Positions 35,829-45,635 of a stretch of 45,678 nt of DNA are shown here, piece by piece (the stretch's first letter is position 1; each line of letters starts with the position of its first letter). The stretch comes from an uncultured Prevotellaceae bacterium. Lineage in GTDB: Bacteria > Bacteroidota > Bacteroidia > Bacteroidales > Bacteroidaceae. The notes beneath the pieces are model-generated. The model searched no databases. It saw nothing but the letters and a program-made list of their open reading frames with translations, and was not told where the DNA came from. Where the stretch lies: contig OMXX01000028.1 of assembly GCA_900315105.1 (NCBI GenBank), positions 1 to 45,678 on the forward strand, read 5' to 3'. A program made the translations under genes and the position numbers.

Positions 35829-37862
35829 ATGAAGAAAACAATTCTTTCGCTTCTCGCAGCAGTCTCTTTGACGGCAAATGCGCAGAACCCTTACCTCCCA
35901 CTCTGGGAACATCTCCCAGATGGTGAGCCACGTGTATTCGAGGATCCTGATAACCCAGGAAAACTCCGTGCCTATATCATAGGTTCACATGATACGAGCT
36001 ACGACAAATACTGCGGACTTGATATCCGCATGTGGTCTGCTCCTGTTGAGGACCTCTCACAATGGCGTGACGAAGGTCCATTGTTCTCACACTATGTTAA
36101 TGGTCAGTGGGATATCATGTATGCTCCTGACCTTGTAGAGACAACAGACAAGGAAACAGGCAAGAAAACATACTGGCTATATCCTCATTCTCGCGGATGG
36201 CGCAGAACAGCTATGGTTTGTAAGGGTGACCGTCCAAACGGTCCTTTCACTCCTGTAAACCTCAATGCAGACGGTACAGCTTGTGTTGAAGGCAGTAAAA
36301 TTGATTTCGACCCATCTGTATTCGTTGAGCCTGTAACGAACAAGAAGGATAAGGACTTCAAGAAGGGCTATCGTGCATACGTATTCTATGGTTTCCAGCA
36401 CTCTACTGCCTTCGAGCTTGATCCTGATAATATGTGGGCCGTTCGTCCAGGAACAGAGATTCACGACTACTTCATCCCTGCAAGCCACCGCTATGGCGAG
36501 GTTCGTGATCCGGAAGGAACACAGTATCCTTCTCTCTACAAGGGACAGAAGCCTGGCGACTTCAACTTCTTCGAGGCTTCTTCTATTCGTCAGGTAGGCA
36601 ACAAGTATGTTATGGTATTCTCAGGACATAGTGGTCCTGACTACGGATTAGGTTCAAGCAACTCTACCCTCCGTTATGCTTATGGTGACTCTCCACTCGG
36701 CCCTTGGCGTTCAGGTGGTGTGCTCGTTGACTCTCGTGGTGTGGAAATCAATGCTGACGGCTCTGCACTCACCACAACAAACTCTGCACATAACACTCAC
36801 GGCTCTCTTCAGCAGATCAACGGTCAGTGGTATGTGTTCTACCATCGTCCACCACGCGGTTTCGGCAATGCACGTCAGGCAATGGTAGCTCCTGTAAAGA
36901 TTGAGTGGGACAAGAAGTCTGTTGCTCAGGGCGGTAAAGTCCGTATCACAGGATATGACCCATACGCACCAAACAATGAGTGGACAGCAAAGGCATCCAA
37001 CGGCAATGAATATACAGGTGCTGAGGTAACAAGTGAGGGTTTCCAAATCTTCGGTCTCAACCCATACAACTACTATTCAGCAGGTATCGCTTGCTACATG
37101 AGCGACCAGAACTGGATGCAGGATAACCATGATATGTGGAAGAACGAGATGGAGCTTCAGGGCATCAAGAACGGTGGTATCATCGGCTTTAAGTACTTCG
37201 GTTTCGGAGGTCTTGCTCAGAACACAAAGGGATGCAATGCATTTGCCGGCACAAAGGCTGGCGATGGCACAACTCTCAATCTGTTCATCACTCCACGCAC
37301 AGACGAGGCATTCAAGATTCATGTAATGCTCGACGGCCCTTATGCAAACTCTGCATGGAACGGCAAGGAAATTGCAGTTATCAATGTTGACGGCAAGCAG
37401 AGAAATAAGGCTCTAAAGCTTACAGCAGCAGTACCAGCAGTTGAAGGCCTTCAGGGGAAGCATGCTATTTACTTCGTAGTAGAAGGTCCTGAGGTTCAGG
37501 CTCCTGCACAACGTCCTTTCCAGCGTCCGAATAACAACCGTCCTTTCGGTCTCTTCGACATGAGAGGTATGGGCTTCTCAAAGCCAGGGCTTGATTGTAA
37601 TATCCCTGTAGTTCCTACTGTTGATATCTATGCTGATGGCGTTAAGCTTATTGTTCCTGAAAGCCCAATCTTCACTTCTCAGACAAACGCCTATATGGAG
37701 TGCAACCGCTATCAGGTTTATGGAAAACTGACTGATACCTCAAAGCTTGAGGTCAAGGCTTCTGATCCTTCAGTACAGGTAAAGATAGGTAAGATCAATG
37801 ACGGTCGTGCAACTATCACCTGTACCTACAAAGGTGTAAATAAGATTTTCCTCATAAACTAA
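35829..37862 (+). CDS. Large GH43-like enzyme
   Basis: A 677-residue secreted protein (signal peptide 1-18). The first about 395 residues form a GH43-type propeller: D39 in VFEDPDNP, D161 in IDFDPSVFVEP and E249 in NFFEASSIRQVGNKYVMVFSG. A second region (about 415-555, NYYSAGIACYM, FKYFGFGG, LDGPYANSAWNGKEI) looks like a CBM6-like beta-sandwich. A Pro/Arg-rich linker follows (about 562-580, QRPFQRPNNNRPFG) and a final beta-rich domain (about 595-677). The unusually long GH43 domain and two extra domains separate it from the other family members here. Arabinofuranosidase or xylosidase activity is inferred only. It lies 7 bp before the first GH31 gene. Confidence 0.78.
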   Translation: MKKTILSLLAAVSLTANAQNPYLPLWEHLPDGEPRVFEDPDNPGKLRAYIIGSHDTSYDKYCGLDIRMWSAPVEDLSQWRDEGPLFSHYVNGQWDIMYAPDLVETTDKETGKKTYWLYPHSRGWRRTAMVCKGDRPNGPFTPVNLNADGTACVEGSKIDFDPSVFVEPVTNKKDKDFKKGYRAYVFYGFQHSTAFELDPDNMWAVRPGTEIHDYFIPASHRYGEVRDPEGTQYPSLYKGQKPGDFNFFEASSIRQVGNKYVMVFSGHSGPDYGLGSSNSTLRYAYGDSPLGPWRSGGVLVDSRGVEINADGSALTTTNSAHNTHGSLQQINGQWYVFYHRPPRGFGNARQAMVAPVKIEWDKKSVAQGGKVRITGYDPYAPNNEWTAKASNGNEYTGAEVTSEGFQIFGLNPYNYYSAGIACYMSDQNWMQDNHDMWKNEMELQGIKNGGIIGFKYFGFGGLAQNTKGCNAFAGTKAGDGTTLNLFITPRTDEAFKIHVMLDGPYANSAWNGKEIAVINVDGKQRNKALKLTAAVPAVEGLQGKHAIYFVVEGPEVQAPAQRPFQRPNNNRPFGLFDMRGMGFSKPGLDCNIPVVPTVDIYADGVKLIVPESPIFTSQTNAYMECNRYQVYGKLTDTSKLEVKASDPSVQVKIGKINDGRATITCTYKGVNKIFLIN

Positions 37863-37869
37863 TGTAATA

Positions 37870-40269
37870 ATGCGTATTTTAAAGACCATTATATTATCTG
37901 TTTTTCTTGGTATTGGATTGGCAGCTTTTGCTGATCCAGTACTAAGAATAAACTTTATCACCCCATCTATTGTACGTGTTCAATGGAGTAATGACGGTTC
38001 ATTACAAGAAAACAACACAGGGGCATGCGTTTATACTAACCAGAGTGTAAAAGTAGAAAAGACGGAAAATGGCGACGAAATCATTTTCCAAAGTTCAGAA
38101 CTAACCATAAAATATTCAAAGACAAATAACGGAATCATTTTTGAGGATAAGGATAAAAATATAATCCTCAACCAAATACCAAATTCGCTAAAAGCAGAAC
38201 CTTCTGTACAGGAGAAGATTATCTACGATGAGAAATCTGCTCATGTAGAGGAAACTGCTAACGGCAAAGTGACGGTGAAGGATATCATCCGTCGAGACAC
38301 CATAGGCAGAAGCACACGCTACTATGTGTCATTCTCTTCCCAAAACGAGAAGGCTCTCTATGGTCTTGGCTCTCACATGGAGGACTATCTCAACCTTGTG
38401 GGCAAGACTCTCTATCTTACTCAGCACAACCTAAAGGCTATGCTGCCTATGCTATGCTCAACCAATGGCTATGGTCTGTTGTTCGATGCTGGCTGTGCCA
38501 TGAAGTTCAAGAATGATGGTAGCATCACCACTATGCAACTTGAGGGCGCAAAGACACTCGACTATTACTTCATAAAGGGCGCAAGGCTCGATGATGTAGT
38601 GGCTGGCTATCGTTATCTCACAGGTGGAGTGTCACTCATGCCTCGTTATTTATTTGGATATACTCAGTCAAAGGAGCGTTATGTCTCTTCTGACGATATC
38701 ATAAATACTCTCAAGGAATACCGCCGTCGTCATGTACCTATTGATATGATTGTACAGGACTGGAACTACTGGCCAGAGGGATGGGGTTATATGAAGATGA
38801 ACCCTAAGTTCTATCCGTCACCAAAGGCTCTTGCCGACTCTGTTCACTCTCTCAATGCGAAACTCATGGTTAGCATCTGGCCTAATCCTCAGTGGTGCCC
38901 AGAGGCTGAAGACTTCAAGAAACGCGGTATGATGCTTGAGCATGACGTGTATGACGTGTTCAATCCTGAAGCCCGCAAACACTACTGGTCTTATGCCAAG
39001 AATGAGTTCTATTCTCAGGGTTTCGATGCCTGGTGGTGCGACTCAAGCGAACCTCTCGATGGTGACTGGAACCGCATTCCTTCACATTCCCTGAAGGATG
39101 AGAGCAAGCCTTACAGTTGGGATGATCAGGAATATCGCTGGCAACTGAACAAGGACGTACTCAGCGAGGCTCTCGGAGTGGAGCGAAGCAGTCTGTACTC
39201 TCTATATCACTCTATGGGTATCTACGAGAATCAGCGTGCAGAACCTAACAATACAAAGCGTGTGGTAAACCTCACCCGTTCTACATTTGCTGGTCAGCAG
39301 AGATACGGCACGGTGGTATGGAATGGTGATACCCACGCTTCATGGAAGTCGTTCCGTCAGCAGATTCCTTCTGGTCTCAACTATATGGCAACAGGAAACC
39401 CATACTGGACTGTCGATGTCGGTTCTTTCTTCACAAGAGGCGACGGACGCAGATGGTTCTATAAGGGTGAGTTCCCTGAAGGTGTTAAGGATGAGAACTA
39501 CAGGGAATACTATGTACGTATGTTCCAATGGGGCACATTCCTTCCAATGCTCCGTAGCCACGGAAGTGATACTCCACGCGAGATATGGCGATTCGGTGAG
39601 CCTGGCACTCAGTATTATGATGCTATCCTGAAGATGATAAACCTTCGCTATGAGCATATACCTTACCTATATAGCCTCGCAGCAATGCAGTCAAAGGGCT
39701 CATACACCATGGCACGCCTTCTTGCCTTCGATTTCCCTGAAGACGACAATGTGCTCGACATGAAGGATGAGTATATGTTTGGTGATTTCCTCGTATGTCC
39801 TGTAACACAGCCTATCAAGGAATCTGCTACACGTAAGGTATATCTTCCAAAGGGCGCACAATGGATTGACTATTGGACTGGCAAGACGGAAGAAGGTGGT
39901 AAGTGGATTGAATGCAAGTCTGAAATATCAACCTTGCCACTCTATGTAAAGGCTGGTTCTATCATCCCTACAACAGAGGTTGCAGAATACGCTGCTGCAC
40001 AGATTGGAAAGCCTGTAACCATCAATATCTATCCAGGTGCAGATTGTGAGTTTTCTATCTATGAGGATGAGGGCGATAACTACAACTATGAGAAGGGTGC
40101 TTTCTCTACAATTCCTATGACTTGGAATGACAAGAAGAACACTCTTACTATTGGTCAGCGTCAAGGTTCATTTGACGGAATGCTCAATACTCGCACGTTC
40201 ATTGTCAAAACTCCGAAGGGGGAAAAGACAGTAACATATAAAGGACAAAAAACAACCATAAAACTTTAA
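37870..40269 (+). CDS. GH31 alpha-xylosidase-type enzyme, first copy
   Basis: A 799-residue secreted GH31 (signal peptide 1-22). An N-terminal beta-sandwich (about 22-250) precedes the (beta/alpha)8 barrel: DMIVQDWNYW (292-301), the nucleophile D391 in FDAWWCDSSEP and acid/base D487 in VVWNGDTHASW. C-terminal beta-domains end with GQRQGSFDGML. Family GH31 covers alpha-glucosidases and alpha-xylosidases. The WWCDSSEP motif and the context favour alpha-xylosidase acting on xylose-containing side chains, which remains an inference. It is 19 bp before a second GH31 with a nearly identical C-terminal end. Confidence 0.87.
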   Translation: MRILKTIILSVFLGIGLAAFADPVLRINFITPSIVRVQWSNDGSLQENNTGACVYTNQSVKVEKTENGDEIIFQSSELTIKYSKTNNGIIFEDKDKNIILNQIPNSLKAEPSVQEKIIYDEKSAHVEETANGKVTVKDIIRRDTIGRSTRYYVSFSSQNEKALYGLGSHMEDYLNLVGKTLYLTQHNLKAMLPMLCSTNGYGLLFDAGCAMKFKNDGSITTMQLEGAKTLDYYFIKGARLDDVVAGYRYLTGGVSLMPRYLFGYTQSKERYVSSDDIINTLKEYRRRHVPIDMIVQDWNYWPEGWGYMKMNPKFYPSPKALADSVHSLNAKLMVSIWPNPQWCPEAEDFKKRGMMLEHDVYDVFNPEARKHYWSYAKNEFYSQGFDAWWCDSSEPLDGDWNRIPSHSLKDESKPYSWDDQEYRWQLNKDVLSEALGVERSSLYSLYHSMGIYENQRAEPNNTKRVVNLTRSTFAGQQRYGTVVWNGDTHASWKSFRQQIPSGLNYMATGNPYWTVDVGSFFTRGDGRRWFYKGEFPEGVKDENYREYYVRMFQWGTFLPMLRSHGSDTPREIWRFGEPGTQYYDAILKMINLRYEHIPYLYSLAAMQSKGSYTMARLLAFDFPEDDNVLDMKDEYMFGDFLVCPVTQPIKESATRKVYLPKGAQWIDYWTGKTEEGGKWIECKSEISTLPLYVKAGSIIPTTEVAEYAAAQIGKPVTINIYPGADCEFSIYEDEGDNYNYEKGAFSTIPMTWNDKKNTLTIGQRQGSFDGMLNTRTFIVKTPKGEKTVTYKGQKTTIKL

Positions 40270-40288
40270 CTGATTAATTATTAAAATT

Positions 40289-42709
40289 ATGAAAAGATGC
40301 CTATTAACGACAACCGTACTCTTTGCGCTGCCTTTGTCAGCGCTTATGTCGGCACAGACCATTGAGTTCTTCACTCCGCAGACCGTGCGAGTGCTCAGAG
40401 ACAATGGAAAGACTTCCGACCAGAAATCTCTTGTCGTCATCTCTACGCCAGAAAAGGTAAAGGTGACGAAGAAAACAGTCGGCAATGCCACCATCTACAA
40501 GTCGTCTGCCCTTACCGTCACGGTAAAGGATGGCAAGGTTTCCTTTGCCGATGCCAAAGGCAAAACGCTCATGACTGAGGGCAAATCAAAGTTTACGCCT
40601 ATCACTTCAGGGCCTAATGCTGATGCCTTCAAGGTAAAGCAGACTTTCTCGCTCGACAAGGATGAGGAAATATATGGTGTCGGACTTCTCCAGAACGGCA
40701 AGATGAGTCAGCGTGACGAGAACCGCCGTATGGAGCAGAGCAATCTTGAGGACTTTGCTCATTTCTACCAAAGCATTAAGGGCTACGGAATCTACTGGGA
40801 TAATTACTCTCCTACCCACCTCGCTACTCCAAAGCAGGGCGAAGCTGGAGAGGTTGTTCTTGAGAGTGAGGTAGGAAAGAAATCTGACTACTACTTCATG
40901 TATGGCAAGGATGCCGATGGCGTTATCAAGGAGATGCGCCACCTCACAGGCAAGTCTCCTATGCTTCCTCTCTGGACATACGGTTTCCACCAGAGCCGTG
41001 AGCGTTACAAGACTCAGGATGAGACTATAGGAGTGGTGCGCAAGTACCGCGAACTTGGTATTCCGTTCGATGGTATCATTCAGGACTGGCAGTATTGGGG
41101 CAGTAACTATACATGGAACGCTATGGAGTTCCTTAATGAGGACTTCGGTCGTGCACAGGACCTTATCAATGAGGTTCACGAGAAGAATGCCCACATGAGC
41201 ATCTCTATATGGTCCAGTTTCGGTCCTGAGACAAAGGCATTCAAGGAACTGAAATCGAAGAATCTGCTCTTCGACTTCGAGACATGGCCTCAGAGCGGAC
41301 TCAGTTTCTGGCCTCCTCGCAAGGACTACCCATCAGGAGTTCGTGTTTATGACTGCTATTCTTCAGAGGCTCGCGATATATACTGGAAATATCTTAGCAA
41401 CCTTCACAAGATGGGTATAGACGCATGGTGGATGGATTCTACCGACCCTGACCAGATGGATTTCAAGGACTACCAGCTCGACCAGAAATGCTCTATGGGT
41501 ACATACCGCTCTGTACGCAATATCTTCCCATTCATGTGCGTGAACGGAGTATATGACCATCAGCGTGAGGCTGAGAAGAATATGGATCCTTCAAAGAAGA
41601 AGCGTCCGTTCATCCTCACACGCTCTTACTTTGCAGGTCAGCAGCGTACTGGTGCGAATACATGGAGCGGTGATATCAACTCTTCATGGGATAGTTTCCG
41701 CAAGCAGATTCCTATCTGCCTCAACTATACCCTTACCGCTAACCCACAAGTGAATACTGATATAGGCGGTTTCTTCGCAGGAAGCTATAACACCCAAGGC
41801 AGAAACAGCGGTGTTCGCAATCCTCAGTATCAGGAGCTGTATGTGCGTTGGATGCAGTTCGGTGCTTTCTGTCCAATGATGCGTAGTCATGGCACAGATG
41901 TATATCGTGAACTCTATTACTTCGGAAAGCAAGGCGAACCTGTATATGATGCCCTTGTAGATGCCGTGAAGCTCCGTTATAAGTTCCTTCCTTACATCTA
42001 CAGCCAGTCATGGCAGGTATCAAAGAATGACGATTCATTCATGCGTGCCCTCTTCATGGATTTCAAGGCTGACAAGAAAACATGGAACAATAACCGCGAG
42101 TATATGTTCGGCAGAAACATCCTTGTATGTCCTGTTGTCGATCCTCTCTATACTCCAGAGAAGAAGATTCAGACTGATGCTATGACCGGTTGGGATAATA
42201 ACGCAAAGCTTGAGAAGAAGAACGGCTATCTCGTTCCTGACTGGAAGGCAGAGCGTCAGTTTGAGGTTTATCTGCCAGCAGGTGCTAAGTGGTACGATTA
42301 TTGGACCAACACCCTTCTCGATGGCGGACAGAGCATCAAGGCTTCTGCTCCTCTTGCTCATTCTCCTCTCTATATCAAGGCTGGCACAATCCTTCCACAA
42401 GGTCCTGACGTGCAATACACTTCCGAGAAGAAATGGGATAATCTTGAGCTTCTCATCTACCCTGGAGCCAATGGCGAGTTCACTCTCTACGAGGACGAGG
42501 GCGATAACCTCAACTATGAGAACGGTGCCTACTCTACCATCAAGATGACATGGAACGATAAATCCAAGACTCTCACTATCGGTCAGCGTCAAGGCTCATT
42601 CGATGGAATGCTCACCACCCGTACTTTCATCGTAAAAACTCCAGGAGGAGAGAAGAAAGAGGTGAAATATAATGGGCAAAAAAAGACCCTCCCCCTACCC
42701 CTCCCATAA
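40289..42709 (+). CDS. GH31 alpha-xylosidase-type enzyme, second copy
   Basis: An 806-residue secreted GH31 (signal peptide 1-22). The barrel motifs are DGIIQDWQYWG (261-271), the nucleophile D383 in IDAWWMDSTDP and acid/base D462 in NTWSGDINSSW. It shares architecture and a C-terminal block (TIGQRQGSFDGML) with the preceding GH31 but differs around the active site (WMDST versus WCDSS), so the two probably cleave different alpha-linked sugars. The last six residues, LPLPLP, and the stop codon are encoded by a GC-rich dispersed repeat. The paralogue ends TTIKL instead, so the original C-terminus has probably been replaced. Confidence 0.87.
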   Translation: MKRCLLTTTVLFALPLSALMSAQTIEFFTPQTVRVLRDNGKTSDQKSLVVISTPEKVKVTKKTVGNATIYKSSALTVTVKDGKVSFADAKGKTLMTEGKSKFTPITSGPNADAFKVKQTFSLDKDEEIYGVGLLQNGKMSQRDENRRMEQSNLEDFAHFYQSIKGYGIYWDNYSPTHLATPKQGEAGEVVLESEVGKKSDYYFMYGKDADGVIKEMRHLTGKSPMLPLWTYGFHQSRERYKTQDETIGVVRKYRELGIPFDGIIQDWQYWGSNYTWNAMEFLNEDFGRAQDLINEVHEKNAHMSISIWSSFGPETKAFKELKSKNLLFDFETWPQSGLSFWPPRKDYPSGVRVYDCYSSEARDIYWKYLSNLHKMGIDAWWMDSTDPDQMDFKDYQLDQKCSMGTYRSVRNIFPFMCVNGVYDHQREAEKNMDPSKKKRPFILTRSYFAGQQRTGANTWSGDINSSWDSFRKQIPICLNYTLTANPQVNTDIGGFFAGSYNTQGRNSGVRNPQYQELYVRWMQFGAFCPMMRSHGTDVYRELYYFGKQGEPVYDALVDAVKLRYKFLPYIYSQSWQVSKNDDSFMRALFMDFKADKKTWNNNREYMFGRNILVCPVVDPLYTPEKKIQTDAMTGWDNNAKLEKKNGYLVPDWKAERQFEVYLPAGAKWYDYWTNTLLDGGQSIKASAPLAHSPLYIKAGTILPQGPDVQYTSEKKWDNLELLIYPGANGEFTLYEDEGDNLNYENGAYSTIKMTWNDKSKTLTIGQRQGSFDGMLTTRTFIVKTPGGEKKEVKYNGQKKTLPLPLP

Positions 42710-42749
42710 AGGGCGGGGAGTAGTTACCTTTTATCGCTATGGTAAAGGG
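42688..42749. repeat. GC-rich palindromic repeat, copy R3, spanning a stop codon
   Basis: CCCTCCCATAAAGGGCGGGG forms the hairpin; the TAA in its loop is the GH31 stop. The tail GGGGAGTAGTTACCTTTTAT matches the R1 and R2 tails. Confidence 0.8.
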
Positions 42750-42789
42750 TACAATTATAATTTATAATAGGAACTTAAAACACGTAATT

Positions 42790-45246
42790 ATGAATAAAAC
42801 ATTTTGCAAAATATCGAATTTCTTTAGCAAGAAATACTATCTACTCCCCTCCCTTTATGGGAGGGGCCTGGGGGTGGGTCTTTTGTTGCTAGCCTGCTCC
42901 TCCTCCTACGCCCAGACCGCCCTCTACCCTGACGCCTTTCCTCTTGGCGACGTCACCCTTCTCGACGGTCCTCTGAAGCATGCTCGCGACCTTAACGTCA
43001 ACGTGCTCCTTCAGTATGATGTTGACCGTATCCTGGCTCCTTACCGCAAGGAGGCTGGTCTTCCTGAAAAGGCAAAGGGATTCCCTAACTGGGACGGTCT
43101 TGACGGCCACATTGGCGGTCACTATCTCACAGCCCTTGCCTTCAATGCCGCTACAGGCGACAAGAAGTGCGAAGAGCGTATGCTGTATATGATCAAGGAG
43201 CTGAAGGAATGTGCTGCTGCCTGTGCCCAGAACCATCCTGCATGGGGCAAGGGATATGTTGGCGGTGTGCCTAACAGCGATAAGATATGGTCAACATTCA
43301 AGGAAGGTGATTTCCGTACTTTCAACGCCACATGGGTTCCTCTCTACAATATCCATAAGATGTATGCCGGTTTGCGCGACGCATGGCTCTACTGCGGCAA
43401 CGAAGATGCAAAGCAACTCTTCCTCGGCTTCTGCGACTGGGCTATCGACATCACATCCAAGCTCTCCGACGAGCAGATGGAGAATATGCTCGGAATGGAG
43501 CATGGCGGTATCAATGAGGTTATTGCCGATGCTTACGCCATTACTGGCGATAAAAAGTACCTTGACTGCGCACGTCGTTTCTCTCATAAGTGGATTCTCA
43601 CCCCAATGAAGGACCACAACGCCTTATTCCTCGACAATAAGCATGCCAATACTCAGGTGCCTAAGATTGTAGGCTTCGCACGTATAGCTGAGCTTTCTGG
43701 CGACAAGACATACCTTGAGGCAAGCCGTTTCTTCTGGGAAGAGGTAACCCATAACCGCAGCCTCTCTGTAGGCGGAAACAGCCGTCGTGAGCACTTCCCA
43801 AGCAAGGAGGCATGTATTGACTTCACACAGGATATCGACGGACTTGAGTCTTGTAACACAAACAACATGCTCAAGCTCACCGAAGACCTCCACCGCATGG
43901 ACCCAGAGAATGCAGAATATGCCGATTTCATCGAGCGTGCCACCTTCAACCATATCCTCTCTACCCAGCATCCTGAGCATGGCGGATATGTATATTTCAC
44001 CTCCGCACGCCCACGCCACTACCGCAACTACTCCGTGCCTAACGAGGCTATGTGGTGCTGCGTAGGTACAGGTATGGAGAACCACGGCAAGTACGGCGAG
44101 TTCATCTATACTCATTCTGATCCGAAGGTTTCAACTCCTACTACCCTCTTTGTAAACCTCTATGCTGCTTCCGAGCTTAACTGGAAGGCACAGAACATAG
44201 AGCTTCGTCAGGAGACCGCTTTCCCTTATGGCGAGACAAGTAAGATTACCGTCAATAAGGGAGCTGGCGAGTTTGTTATGAAGCTTCGTAAGCCAGCATG
44301 GTGTAACGATTTCTCAGTCAAGGTCAATGGTAAGGTTGTAGCAACCGACAAGTCTTCTGTTGCCAAGTACGTAGCTCTCGACCGCAAGTGGAAGAAGGGT
44401 GATGTTGTTGAGGTCTCATTCCCTATGCACAACAGCGTGGAATATATGCCTAACGTACCACAGTATGTTGCCATTCTCCACGGTCCTATCACCCTCGGCA
44501 TGAAGACCGGTACAGAGGACCTTGCCCATCTCAAGGCTGATGACAGCCGTTTCGGTCAGATGGCTTCAGGCAAGAAACTCCCTATCGACAAGGCTCCTTA
44601 TCTCATAGCAAAGGAGGTTGACGACATCGCCAAGAACCTCACACCTGTTGAGGGCAAGCCTCTCCACTTCAAGCTCAACTGCCGTATGGAGAACAAGATT
44701 GAGGGTGAGCTTCAGCCATTCTTCGAGATTCACGACTCACGCTATATGCTCTACTGGCTCGCACTCAGCGAGAACGACTATAAGGACTATATGGACCGTC
44801 TTGCCAAGGAAGAGGCAGAGCGTCAGGCTCTCGATGCACGTACCATAGACAAGGTACAGCCAGGAGAGCAGCAGCCAGAAAGCGACCACTTCATGGAGAC
44901 CGACGAGTCAAACAAGGGCGTTACCAACGATGTTCCTTTCCGCGATGCCCGCAACGGCCATTATTTCTCATACCTCATGCAGACAAAGGGCGAGAAAGAC
45001 CTCAGCCTCCGCATACGCTATTGGGGACAGGATGAATGGCGCACCTGCGAGTACGACCTCTATGTAGATGACGTCCTCGTTCAGAGCATCAACAACTCAA
45101 AGAAATGGCGCTCTTCACAATGGAAGTACGAGACCTACAAGATTCCTGCATCAGCCCTTGAAGGCAAGAAGCAGGTACGAGTAAAGTTCGTTGCCAAGCC
45201 ACACCGTCAGGTAGGCGAACTCTACGAAGTACGACTTGTGAAGTAA
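42790..45246 (+). CDS. GH127/GH146 beta-L-arabinofuranosidase
   Basis: The ATG at 42790 (MNKTFCKISN) gives 818 residues; an earlier ATG at 42739 lies inside a repeat tail and is unlikely. Signal peptide 1-42, in which LLPSLYGRGLGVG is repeat-encoded. An LLLAC box precedes SSSYAQ, so a lipoprotein cannot be excluded. The (alpha/alpha)6 domain (old DUF1680) has GGHYLTALA (109-117), PLYNIHK (184-190) and GGINEV (239-244). The probable catalytic/zinc residues are E334 in SRREHF, E353 and C355 in GLESCNTN, and C423-C424 in MWCCVGTG, matching the Glu/Cys-zinc centre of GH127 and GH146. C-terminal beta-domains follow. These enzymes release beta-L-arabinofuranose. Last gene of the run, ended by a strong terminator. 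Confidence 0.87.
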   Translation: MNKTFCKISNFFSKKYYLLPSLYGRGLGVGLLLLACSSSYAQTALYPDAFPLGDVTLLDGPLKHARDLNVNVLLQYDVDRILAPYRKEAGLPEKAKGFPNWDGLDGHIGGHYLTALAFNAATGDKKCEERMLYMIKELKECAAACAQNHPAWGKGYVGGVPNSDKIWSTFKEGDFRTFNATWVPLYNIHKMYAGLRDAWLYCGNEDAKQLFLGFCDWAIDITSKLSDEQMENMLGMEHGGINEVIADAYAITGDKKYLDCARRFSHKWILTPMKDHNALFLDNKHANTQVPKIVGFARIAELSGDKTYLEASRFFWEEVTHNRSLSVGGNSRREHFPSKEACIDFTQDIDGLESCNTNNMLKLTEDLHRMDPENAEYADFIERATFNHILSTQHPEHGGYVYFTSARPRHYRNYSVPNEAMWCCVGTGMENHGKYGEFIYTHSDPKVSTPTTLFVNLYAASELNWKAQNIELRQETAFPYGETSKITVNKGAGEFVMKLRKPAWCNDFSVKVNGKVVATDKSSVAKYVALDRKWKKGDVVEVSFPMHNSVEYMPNVPQYVAILHGPITLGMKTGTEDLAHLKADDSRFGQMASGKKLPIDKAPYLIAKEVDDIAKNLTPVEGKPLHFKLNCRMENKIEGELQPFFEIHDSRYMLYWLALSENDYKDYMDRLAKEEAERQALDARTIDKVQPGEQQPESDHFMETDESNKGVTNDVPFRDARNGHYFSYLMQTKGEKDLSLRIRYWGQDEWRTCEYDLYVDDVLVQSINNSKKWRSSQWKYETYKIPASALEGKKQVRVKFVAKPHRQVGELYEVRLVK
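42842..42878 (-). repeat. GC-rich repeat inside the GH127/GH146 signal-peptide codons
   Basis: CTCCCCTCCCTTTATGGGAG and the following GGGGCCTGGGGGTGGG are the reverse-complement counterpart of copy R3 at 42688-42721. The two inverted copies bracket the start of this gene. Confidence 0.75.
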
Positions 45247-45265
45247 ATTATAGAACCCACCTTTA

Positions 45266-45326
45266 TATTGGTGTCTGTTAAACTTATTTTTCAGGAAACA
45301 AGTTAGCGGACACCAATACTTTTTTA
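45266..45326 (+). terminator. Terminator of the long hydrolase operon
   Basis: TATTGGTGTC (45266-45275) pairs with GACACCAATA (45309-45318), the stem extends with AACTT/AAGTT, and CTTTTTT follows. It lies 20 nt after the GH127/GH146 stop and 6 nt before the end of the truncated minus-strand gene. Confidence 0.75.
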
Positions 45327-45331
45327 CACAC

Positions 45332-45577
45332 CTATGCAGCTATCTGTACCACCTCATACACCTTGCCGTTCTTGTTTCGGCGATTCGTAATGCCCATTGA
45401 CGAGAGGTTGATGCCGAGAAGCGACTGATTCCTGCGAGTCAATTCCACTTCTGGATACCTCTGCTGTACGGCTGCAAGAATCTCAAGACTTGTCATTTGT
45501 CGTCCCTGTTCGTTCTCCTTTGGCTTGCGGAAACAAGTGCTTATCATTGCCGTGAAATCATCTACAGCACAGTAATC
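45332..45577 (-). pseudogene. Truncated VirE/DUF3874 C-terminal fragment
   Basis: The fragment encodes DDFTAMISTCFRKPKENEQ and continues to KVYEVVQIAA. It matches the last about 75 residues of the intact gene at 12040-13206 (MIDSCFRKPKEGEE to RVYSIVQ). An in-frame TAG at 45580-45578 closes it on the 5' side, and the sequence there changes abruptly to the ~48-bp dispersed repeat. The ATPase part is missing. It could be translated from the Met at 45547 (71 residues), but I read it as a remnant. The two copies are similar but not identical, so it is an old relic rather than a fresh duplication. Confidence 0.75.
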
Positions 45578-45578
45578 C

Positions 45579-45628
45579 TACGTGAGTTCGACGACTTGCT
45601 TCAGCTTGATGAGCTTCAGCGAATAATT
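45579..45628 (+). repeat. Dispersed ~48-bp repeat, copy 4
   Basis: CGTGAGTTCGACGACTTGCT and the following TCAGCTTGATGAGCTTCAGC match 11864-11912, same orientation, with about three differences before the AATAATT end. It directly abuts the truncated VirE fragment. Confidence 0.7.
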
Positions 45629-45635
45629 CAAGACT

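Noticed and set aside
42739..42789. Upstream ATG for the GH127/GH146 gene
   Set aside because: It lies in the tail of repeat R3 and would precede the signal peptide by 17 residues. The ATG at 42790 fits better.
42868..42912. GH127/GH146 as a lipoprotein (LLLAC box)
   Set aside because: The Cys is followed by SSSYAQ, a typical signal peptidase I end here, and no Bacteroidota lipoprotein export signal follows. Kept only as an alternative in the gene entry.
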